This document shows, in pieces, positions 18,923 through 28,421 of a stretch of 28,421 nt of DNA. How positions within the stretch are numbered: the first letter of the stretch is position 1; every line of letters starts with the position of its first letter. The notes below the pieces were generated by a model. The model saw only the letters and a list, made by a program, of their open reading frames with translations, searched no databases and had not been told where the DNA came from. The position numbers and the translations under genes are program-made. Source of the DNA: Temnopleurus reevesii (Eukaryota; Echinodermata; Echinoidea; Temnopleuroida; Temnopleuridae); assembly GCA_036244855.1 (NCBI GenBank), contig BQKZ01001789.1, positions 40,274 through 68,694 on the forward strand, read 5' to 3'.

Positions 18923-19130
18923 CCTTTATATACCACCAATAATACAGTCACAAGCCCACGCACAAATACTACTGCATACATTGTATGCAATAACAGATTA
19001 TTGCTCTGTGCACTGACGTATGCGATGCGTCACTGCCACTTCCCGAATTAGAAGCACCCAAATAAGGAAGGGGTGAATCCTTATTAGGGTAGAGCTATTC
19101 CTTTTGTGTAAGGGGGGCGCTGCGATTGGC
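18923..19130 (-). promoter_or_regulatory. Candidate promoter: NF-Y, two CArG boxes, ETS, CRE-like pair, TATA
   Basis: In order toward the start site (minus strand): CCAAT in the full NF-Y context AGCCAATCG (19122-19130); CArG box CCTTATTAGG (19079-19088); CArG box CCAAATAAGG (19058-19067), 21 bp from the other; ETS-like GGGAAGTG (around 19037-19044); TGACGCA and TGACGTA half-sites facing each other (19014-19032); TATATAAAGG (18932-18923). Each element matches its consensus by eye. Such a set is typical of SRF-driven, growth-factor- or actin-responsive genes. Which gene it serves is inferred. Confidence 0.5.
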
Positions 19131-19579
19131 TGGCTGTTTCCTAGGCTGATGAAATAATCCCTGTGTTACGTGGAATCTCGCTCAGTCACATGAGAACAGG
19201 GTAGCCTCCACGTAGTGGCTTTACATATTGAAGTGGTCTGAAACCCCAGACCCTATTCTGTTATATTTCATTGTAAATTTATTTATGCAGTCTTCAAACA
19301 AGCCTTACTGAGATCATAATGGGATGAGAGCAGAGAACATACAACCCCAACAGTGGCCACCTGTCTAAAGTGATCATCTTTCTTCATGGGGTCACATAAA
19401 ATTGCATATTTTGCCTTGCTCTATATTTTTGTACTTGTAAATACATAGGTAACCTAAAGCTATGTATAAACAGGTTTGACAACACTGTGCAAGCTGTTTT
19501 TACACATGTGTCGTTCACGCATGTAACAACTCAAATCCTCATTAGCCTCATTTACATTGAGTCAATGCATCCATAGAAC

Positions 19580-20170
19580 AACTAACAAGGGTCTGTAATC
19601 ATGCACTACCATTAACCTTCACATTGGGGCTCTTGCAGGTCTGAGGATATCCAAGAACACAACAAGCCAAGTATTGAATCAAGCTACAAGCTGAACAGGG
19701 TCTGTTATTGGAAACTAGCATAGCCTCCACGTTGAGGAAAAAATATTCATGAACAACAACAAAAACAAGTCAAGTAGAGATGATGTGTACATGTACAAGC
19801 TGAACAGGGTCCTTTACTGCAGACTACCATTAACCTCTCAGACAGCGAGCCTTAGAATATTCAGGAACAAAAACATGCTAGGTACATGGAGTAGATGTAG
19901 GGATGACGTGTACTAATGATCTACAAGCTGAAGAGGGTCTTTAATTGCAGACTACCATCAACCTCCACGTTGAGGCTCAGGCAGGCTTCAGAATATTCAA
20001 GAACAACAACAACAAACCCTTGTAATGATGATGTGTACTAATGAGCCACAAGCTGAACAGGGTCTTTCATCACAGACTACCATTAATCTCCACGTTGAGG
20101 CTCTGGCAGGCTTCAGAATATTCAAGAACAACAACAACAAACCTGGTAATGCTGATGTGTACCAATGAAC
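19580..20170. repeat. Degenerate tandem array, about 106-128-bp unit, five copies
   Basis: Unit starts near 19580, 19687, 19796, 19924 and 20049. Shared blocks: CAAGCTGAACAGGGTCT, CAGACTACCATTAACCT, CCTCCACGTTGAGG, CAGAATATTCAAGAACAAC and GATGTGTAC. The last two copies are most alike. Frames on the minus strand here are by-products of the array. Confidence 0.85.
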
Positions 20171-23100
20171 TGAACTCTGAGCCTCCGATGGGGTGATCTT
20201 CCCAATCCAGGGGACTGAGCAAGAAATGGTCTTGTGACCAGCGACTTGGCTGGCTGCCACGTATCAACAGAGATATATAAGCAAGCGCTGGGGACTTTAT
20301 CTGATGCAATCATAAACATAGTCTGATTTCCCTGGACAATAACAATACATGGAAAACTACAATGTTATTATGAGGGCAATACATGTACATGTAGACCCAC
20401 TCATTTGGATTTGGGTACGTGTAAACTTGGGGTGAATTTTAGGAACATGAATGCAACCTGAGACTATACAGAACATTCTTATCTAGGTATTTCAGGAAAG
20501 AAATAAATTACATATATTTAATACTAAAAAAACATGGAAAAACATTATAAAAATAAACTTCTGAAAGTTCAGTGTTCAGTTTGCAATGTGAACCAATTAC
20601 AAAATTGTGTGAATGCTTCACAAGCAAAATACCAAAAGAATTGACATTTTTCCAGGTTTTTATTATCAGGCATGGGCTTTTGAGGATTTTTTTTAAAGAA
20701 TACCATTGGGCCTAATAGAAAAAAAAGCAATCTATAGTGCACAATTTTTTTTACAGCATGGACAGTGTAGTGTAGTTCTAGTGTAGTTTTACTGACTCAA
20801 TCTGAAATAGATTTTCTTCAGGAGGGGGATTTAAATGCATTTGACAAACTTTCAAATGAATCAAAACAATTAAATTGAGCAAAAATTGGGCAATATTCAT
20901 TTCATAGGGGAAAGCCTCTTTTTGATACAACATCCAAACATTTAATGATACGAGGACTATGCACGTTCTTGAGCCTGAACAACGCACAGAGGATGGGAAT
21001 GGGCTCAATGGCATCCCCGCCCCCACCCCAACATGTACATGCATCATGATTCACAAGGAATATGAATGCAGGTCGGGTTCACATAGCTGCAATGATAGCA
21101 TGTTGCGTTCAAGACATGACCCAAACAAAGGTCACTATCCCATGTTGCCTCAAGAAAATACAAAGTTTCTAAAGTCCGCTCGACTCGACTACGAACCGAC
21201 TTGGAAAAGTAGGCCTACACCCATGACGTCGCTTGACTTTTCATTTTCTGAACAGGAATGTGTGCCCCTGGCATGTATCCAAAAAGACCCAAAGATTTGG
21301 CAGGCCTTATGGTCTGCGAGATAACTAAAATGCTTCTGTTCCATAGTGTACACGTAGTGTAGACATTTTCTTGTCCCTAGACANCACTTCATTGATCGTC
21401 AATATGCTGGCTATTGTTATGTAAATGCATCTCATTAATTTTCCTCGCGTGCAGAGGGGTGCAAACCAATTAAGGGCACACAATAGGGTCGCGTCGGCTC
21501 CCGTCGCGACACCGTGTGGATTATTGACGTCTTCCCTAAGATTATATTGTTTCCCCAGCATCACTCAGATCCCATCATGTTCCCATTGTCCTGGGTTTTA
21601 TAATGATATCACAGACCTAAATTTTCATGCTAATGAGCACTCGTCCCTTCTCCCATCCCCAACCCCTAAATCACGCCTCCCCCCACCCCAAGCCCAAGAT
21701 ATCCATGCAAGTGCAAATTAATTAATGGCCATCTAATCCAGGCCATGGATGCCCTCCTACATATGGCCTCAATGGCCTTTAAAATTGTTGGTACCCTTTT
21801 CCCCTTCCCCATCAGTAATGTACATCTAATTTAAGATTGCTGTACAAAAAAATGTGGCCTTGCCCTTGAATAATTGAAATTCAAAGCCTGCATCAAATGT
21901 TTACATTATGGAGCAACACAGTGAAGATTGTATGTTTACTAACAAGGGACCTTGTACTGCCTTCAATTCTGTCTTTATATTGACAATTTCTTTTCCTTCT
22001 ACAAATACACAATGTATGTACATGTACAAGCACAGGCAGAAGAAATAAACAGCTTTAGGATAATTTAACATATTGCACCTCACCTACATGTATCCAATAT
22101 CTTGGGACCAAAACTCAAATAGTGATTTTAAACAGTTTTACAGTGCTCATTTGATATTTAGGAAGATTATAATTCACAATTTCCAATGCAGTGTTCGAGT
22201 GTCCATTCTGATGAATAATTGTGCAACTGATGAACGTAGCATCAAATAAGTACATCTTGAATCCTGTTTAATTTTTAAAAATCTGAAATGCATGTTTTTT
22301 CGTCTTTAAATATAATTCTTGAGTAACTTTTCAATAAAGCACTGTATATTGTCTTCATTTATATAATGCTGATCTAATAAGGAGCAGTAAAATAAAAATC
22401 ATGGAGTTCAGACAGCCCTCTATTTTCAAATACAAAATTCTCACTCTATTTGCGCATATTGATCAACGGCACAGCACTTATTCCGAGGCGGATACTATAA
22501 AAATAGTTTTGATGCGATGACTCACAGAATTTCACACAGCACTCGCCTAAAATACATCGCTATTTGCAAGTGTCTTTTCCCCTTATTTCCCATGGCTGTC
22601 TCGTGGGGAATTACGGGATGAGATTGTGTAGGGAGCAAAGAGGACCCTGGGACTTTACTGAATTCATATTGATACAGACTGTATTCATAAAACTGCATTC
22701 AGCAAAGGATTGTAGTTAGAAAACAATGTAGTTCAATTATTTTGAGGGCAAAACAGTCTACTAAAAATCCTACTTGTACTTTGAACAATCAAAACAGACT
22801 TTTCCATATTTTGTTAAAGAGTATATAGGTAAGGCAGCAAGCAATAGAGAATGTTTCTAAAGCATCACAAGAAACAAAAATTATAGGCAATTTTAATAAT
22901 ATGGCCTATTAAACATTTACAAAATATTTTTTTTAATTCTAAACGTCTTTATCTACAAACATAAAATTGACAACATGCTTCTCTTTTGATGAAAAATAAC
23001 TGACTTAGAGTATTCCTCTCCCTTCCCCCCCCCTAAAAAAATGATTCTTTCAGGGATTAAAAAACCCTGATTCTTTTGATATGAACTTCATTCAAACATT

Positions 23101-26100
23101 GCTTTCCTGGTTTCTGTTGAGAATATGTGTACTTGTGACTATGTACATGTACACTCATGATGATTCATACAAGGAAAGGCCCTGGTGAACTTGGGTTTTC
23201 CTTTCAGAGAATAAATCGCAGATGGTCTTGATTCAAGCCTCTATAGAAATGAAGTCATTGCTCCAGCTCACACTAAAGATTCACTTTTCAATACCCTGCA
23301 ATGTAGCTTTGGAGTGGGCTAATACAACATTTCTGTTCTGATGCTGAATACCCAAATATATAATCAAGTTTAAATGAATATTAAGTTCACAGAAAAAAAT
23401 TAAGATGAATATGGTATTTAGAAAGAAAAGGTCTCTTCATAGTGAGTGCTTGTGGGTGTTTCTAACAAATAAGGTAAAATTTAGAAACTAAATCTCTTTG
23501 CACTGTACCAGGAATTTGTCCCTCTTTAAAAGAGTAGTTAATTTTCTATGTTTTAGAATGGTACTTTCAGTATTTATAGACCTGTGTGAGTGGATCAAAA
23601 ATAGTAAATTCCGGTTATCTCATTTCCTAATACATATGCTCTACCAATCATCAAAAGTGCACAGATCCAACTTTCACAATGCGAAACTACTATATCAATC
23701 AATATACCGGTAAATAATCACATCTTTGAGGGAAATACAGATATTTCTTCAGGGGTTTCCCCTCCATGTATGGTAACATACTACCTGTACCAGTGGAAAA
23801 ATCCCCCAAATCGACCACTGCAAAGATGTACACCCTGTATATGTTTACAAAGTACATTGCTCACATTGTGATTATTGTACAGTATGATTGATTTCATCAA
23901 TATTTTCTATGCATTGTGATGAATAAATTTTCAGTCAAATTACATTCACAGGCAAGTCTCCCTTGGTTTTATAATACTGGAAATAGACATTCAATCCTCC
24001 CTTCAAAGATCATGCTTTAAAATTGAAAAATGTATTCATAGTTATCCTACCATATAGCATTTATGATGAATGTGTAACAAATACAAGAACTACAAGTTTA
24101 CAAACAACATTTTTTTAATGAATGAGGAAAAAAATGTCCTTCTAAATGTAATTTCAAAAGACAAGTGCATGGTAACATTCAGAGAAAAATCTCACAAAAT
24201 TAATGCTATGTATTATCAGATGAGCAATTCACTCATGAACGGGCTTGACCATTTTCAAAAAGAGACTTCCCTAATTTGGGGTATTTTAGCAGTACATCAT
24301 GAGACAACTGATCAACTTTCTTCAATTATTCTTCACAACGATGAACCTCTTTCAAACCATAAGTGAATCAACTTTGCAAAATAAATGGTATGATCTTTCT
24401 ATAAAAGGCCTTAATAAAATCATCACTAAACTGAAATACAACCAAGAATAACAGCATGAAGGGATTAAATCTTCATCATCTGGATCTTCCTTCTAAAATT
24501 CCCCAACCCAACTGCTATGATTCCTCGAAAAGCACCTGCTAATCTAAAACCAATTACCCCATTCACAAAGGCCCCTTTGACCCTACACTTGAGGAGGAGC
24601 CTTCTAAACAATGAACTTGGGAGAAAACTGGCAATTGGGTGATGTCATCATACATAGTTTTCTAGTCTGACTACACAGACCCTTTACAGATTGTTGATGA
24701 AGAGTTGCTGCAAGTACCAGTAAATAAGAGCACAGTTGGTCTGGAAGGTAAGTCTAAAATAATCAATTTCTAACTATAACTGGAATTAAAAAAAAGTAAT
24801 GCTAGACCTAAGTACAGACTCATTTGTATCTAAATGAATGTAGAAATGACTGGAAGTGAACAGACTGCATGGATGGAGACTGAATTTGTAAGACTACCAC
24901 TTGATTACTAACTGTGCACTAGAATGGGAATCACAATAGGGGTGTTGACGAGCTTCCTAGGAAATATGACAATAGACCCTGGACTGATTCTCAGAGGAGC
25001 TATAGAAAATATCTGAAAACAAGGGCGGGATTAGGCTTTAAACTTGAAAAAGGAAATGATCAGGAATAAAAGATTTACATATTACACTGCTCTAAAAAGG
25101 AATGATCAACAGACAAGGATGAGAATGCTGAATGTAAAAAGGGGATTTAAACTTTAAAGGGATAAAGAATGAATTAAATAAGACAAAATGGTGGTATCTC
25201 TTCTGTAAGTAGATCAATATTGAAAGATGATGCGCTTTCCCTTTGCTTGTATCAATCTGCTTCAATACATAAGTCTTCGAAGTTTCCAACATCCTTATCG
25301 AACCCTGAAATGGACTAGTAGAGTGACCATTGCTCTTATGATATGGCCTTTACTATAAAGGATGAGTTGGTATTAAAGGACACAGAATGGGAGTGAAAAT
25401 TCAATAGATAGCCCTGGATCAATTCTTAGCATGGGGTGGTACACAAAGGAAGACCATACTGTGTACAGACAATGGAAGAGCTGGACTCTGAAGGTCCACA
25501 ATATAGCCCAATACATGTAGGTGTCAATTTATCTGGGGGTTGGGGACAGATTGAATTTAGAGAAGAATCGCAAGGTTATTTTTGGAAATCCTGATTAATC
25601 CTTTGGAAACCAAGTATGACTAATGGCTGGGGCATTGAACCAGGAGTGCTTAAAATCATGTTTTTTTTTTAAGGTTTACAATGTTGTGTCTTTACAATGA
25701 AAGTAAATGCATGTTCCAAAAAAGTTCCAGATTTCTCTTAGGACAAAAGAAATCTGACTTAGAGTTGGAAAAAGCTCAAGTGAATTGTAATTAACATACT
25801 GCTTTGACTTATAAAAGGAAATTATTGGACTAAGATTTTCCTACTGAACGTACAGTATACCAACAATGAAATATTTAAATCAAAAATAAAAATAAGTTTA
25901 GCTCTGAGCTTGCACGTATGCCACAACCTTTTTCAGGATAACTAGTTAACCACACAAGCAAAGTAAGGGCAAAGCAATTCAACTGAACTTTTACCTAACA
26001 CCACATTGCTTTCCAAAGTCCACATCCGTTCATAGGATGGAATTTCCTTCATTTGATCTCTTTACCATGTGTTTTTCATTCTTTGAAGTGCACCCTCTTC

Positions 26101-26681
26101 CACTCAAACAATTTCCCGGAAATAACAGATGGATTAAAACAACAGATGATGAAAACAAAAAGTTTGCATCTACAATTAATCAAATGGACACTGGTAATGT
26201 ACATGTTGATTGATTTATAATAAAAAAAGCAAATATAAAGACAAGAGTTTAGCAAAGAAAAATGAATATCAATATTAGCAAATGAAGAGATTTTCTTTTC
26301 AACTTTTGAGTAGATATTTCCCAGCTAGGTAACCAAAGGTAAGTAATTATTACAAAAACTCACTCTAACCTTGCAATCCGAGTGGAATTCCAAAATTTTG
26401 AGATTAAGCAGTTATCCTTCCAGATAAAGAGATGATATCAGAGGATGAACACTTCTCTTTGCCAATCTGACTGAATTAGCCAAACTGAAAGCATCGATCA
26501 ACCAAAATCGGCAGCACAAGAACCACTTCACACCATCAAGCTTTGCCGTTCGACTGAATCATAAACTCAAGGACTATCAAACATATCATAGCACAAATTA
26601 AAAATCAATTATCAAACTAATCGTTCAGACATGTGTGACGCAGCACACTGATAGCAACAGTCCACCCAATGACCCACTATC
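20171..26681. other. No supported gene
   Basis: AT-rich single-copy-looking DNA. An ambiguous base lies at 21384. A perfect AP-1 word TGACTCA lies near 22519 beside CTATAAAAATAG (22494-22505). A weak exon-like block is at 24691-24748. 21640-21700 is C-rich. None amounts to a gene. Confidence 0.5.
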
Positions 26682-27350
26682 TCATCATGGGTGGATGTAA
26701 ACATTGGGAGTCATGTGATGTGATGATGATGGTGGAGGGGAGGGCAAGAGGGTTGAGGTGATGGGATGTCGATGGGGAGGGGGAGGGGGTGGTGTTCGTA
26801 GTGGGGAGGGTAACATACAACACTCGTCAATAAATATCTTGTATCTAAACATGGATACATGTAGGTAAAACAGCCATGTGATGTGATGATGATGGTGGGG
26901 GAAGACGGCAGAGGAGCCATGTAATGTGACAATGATGAGGATGGAGGGGGGGGGGCAGGAGTGTCATGGTGATAGAGACAGAGGATGGTAGTGGTGAAAA
27001 TGGGCCAGTGATGATGAAAAGGAAGCAGGCAATGCTATGACATGAACAGCATTATTAAACCAACTTGTATCTAGTCATGGGTGGAAACATTTGGTGCAAT
27101 GTACGTACATTTATAATGGGCTGATGAGGATGGTACTGGAGGGGGGCAGGGGTGTCATCGTTTGCAGGGGCAGAGGATGGTGGTGTGAAAAGGGGATGGT
27201 GGTGGTAAAAAAAGAGATAGGGATGATGCTCTTCCATGAAAAAATTCATCAATTTGTATGCATGTACATGTAGTCATGGATGGATGTAAATATTGGTGTC
27301 ATGGGCAGGGAAGTCCTGATGGGGAGAGGAATGATTCATACATGTAGAGT
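26682..27350. repeat. Degenerate G-rich tandem array, about 155-225-bp spacing, about four copies
   Basis: Recurring blocks: CTTGTATCTA, GTCATGGGTGGATGTAAACA, GTCATGTGATGTGATGATG, GGAGGGGGGCAGG and GCAGAGGATGGTGGTG. Strong G/C strand asymmetry. Weak matches extend to about 27470 and 27830. Proline/histidine-rich minus-strand frames here are translated repeat. Confidence 0.65.
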
Positions 27351-28421
27351 GGAAAGTTTGGGGAGGGACGCAATGTTTTGGTACCTACATTATTCGCTAT
27401 TATGAACTACTCACTTGTCATGAATAGACGTAAAGAGTGAATGTTATCATGTGAAGGGTACATGATACTGATGTTGGTGAGAGGGTGGCGGTAATGGGAG
27501 AAAGTGTGTTGGGGAGAGGGTCACCAACATCATTGCATCTCCCATGGAAAAATACCATCGCCTCATCGTCACTTGGCAAGAGATAGACAGGTCTGAAATA
27601 TCATCGCATCTGTCGTCTTGACACCGTGATGTTGATGAGGAGAGATGAGATGCTCTGCTCGACACAATGGGGTTTACTTGGAAGAGCGGAATCAATGACC
27701 TGGAGATGATGCGCTCCTGCATCTTGAGTCAGGAAGTCACATTAGTCTGCAAAGCCAGACCCTATTCAGACAACCATTGAATAGTGCAATATCTAGTCAA
27801 TGACAAATAACTACTATTCATGAACAGCCATGTGTTGAGGAGGGACTAGGGTGTTGTTGATGTCAAGTGCAAATTGGCTGCAAATAAAGATTCAAACGTG
27901 CATTTTTGATCAGCAAAATGTCTGTGCTTTTAAGGTGACAAACATACAATGATGACTTTTATCGGCCAGACCAGAGTAATCTATGGCACAGATATTCATT
28001 TGAATTGATGAACACTGTCAAAGATTCATTATCGAAAACAACTAGCTGATGATTGCAGCACTGATACACAACATAGAGACAGGTAAGCTCGTTTTTGCTT
28101 CAGACTGCAGTAAATGGATTGGAATGGGGTCTGTGTTTGAGGACTACACGTAAATGGATATGATGAGGATGGTGACATATACCATAGAGAGATTAAATAG
28201 AAAGAAAGAGACAGAGATCCCATTGCTCTCACACTTGAAATGTTCCTTCCGGAGTTCAGCTCCCCATCATCAACGCTTGCTGCATGCAGAGTTCAGATGA
28301 AATGTAGGCCTACCTGATGAACTTTCAAAACCAAAATATCTTGGGTGAGCAACATCTAAGTCATGGCAAAGAAAGATCATTACAATTTCCGATCTATCAT
28401 ACAGGTTTTTAACAGAATCAC
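27351..28421. other. Right flank, no supported gene
   Basis: Weak echoes of the G-rich array to about 27850, then AT-rich sequence. An isolated CAG|GTAAGC donor-like word occurs on the plus strand near 28080, with no convincing exon. Confidence 0.5.

Noticed and set aside
20271..20281. TATATAAG as a plus-strand TATA box
   Set aside because: No upstream elements, no downstream exon or ORF; AT-rich background makes such words common.
19997..20319. Three overlapping minus-strand frames
   Set aside because: They read through the tandem array; overlapping frames of similar length indicate chance.
20959..21324. 121-codon plus-strand frame
   Set aside because: No recognisable family, no splice context, mixed composition; likely chance.
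21478..21513. GTCGCG...CGCGAC hairpin
   Set aside because: Only a 6-bp stem in one unusually CpG-rich patch; too short to call.
22494..22525. TATA/MEF2-like CTATAAAAATAG with adjacent AP-1 site as a second promoter
   Set aside because: It does not fit the MEF2 consensus exactly and no exon follows on either strand.
26711..27252. Pro/His-rich minus-strand frames
   Set aside because: Translation of the G-rich array.

Overview
The window is animal nuclear DNA: AT-rich, intron-rich, full of short inverted-repeat elements and microsatellites, with one clear multi-exon gene on the minus strand. Kinase sequence, intron density and repeat style suggest a marine invertebrate deuterostome, perhaps an echinoderm such as a sea urchin. 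That assignment is inference; only the kinase identity is firm.

The gene (coding span 4408..12167, minus) encodes a MAP-kinase-interacting kinase (MNK/MKNK; LK6 in flies), which phosphorylates the cap-binding factor eIF4E. Eight coding exons with GT-AG introns and consistent phases join into an uninterrupted 510-codon frame. It holds a basic eIF4G-binding/nuclear-localisation patch, a complete kinase domain, the MNK four-cysteine insert, MAPK-type activation-loop threonines and a C-terminal MAPK docking motif. The family's hallmark Asp-Phe-Asp motif reads Asp-Phe-Gly here.

Upstream, the minus strand has a candidate promoter and non-coding first exon near 18.8-19.1 kb: a TATA box, paired TGACG elements, an ETS-like site, two perfect CArG boxes 21 bp apart and an NF-Y CCAAT box. 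If this exon splices to the first coding exon, the mRNA has a 51-codon upstream ORF overlapping the first two MNK start codons. The link is inferred.

At the 3' side, a poly(A) signal for MNK (about 3755, minus) faces an AATAAA on the plus strand (3718). The latter could serve a speculative two-exon, 84-residue plus-strand ORF (1492..1691 joined to 3636..3690). I recognise no family for it.

The rest is intronic or intergenic. It includes at least five inverted-repeat (MITE-like) elements: about 1946-2108, 4910-4983, 9746-9973, 16403-16536 (TAA duplication, Harbinger-like) and 17808-18400 (TA-flanked, mariner-like). There are also degenerate tandem arrays (16.2-16.6, 19.6-20.2 and 26.7-27.35 kb) and CT, ATC and homopolymer microsatellites. 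From 20.2 kb to the right end I see no gene I can support. No tRNA, rRNA, CRISPR array or viral gene was seen.
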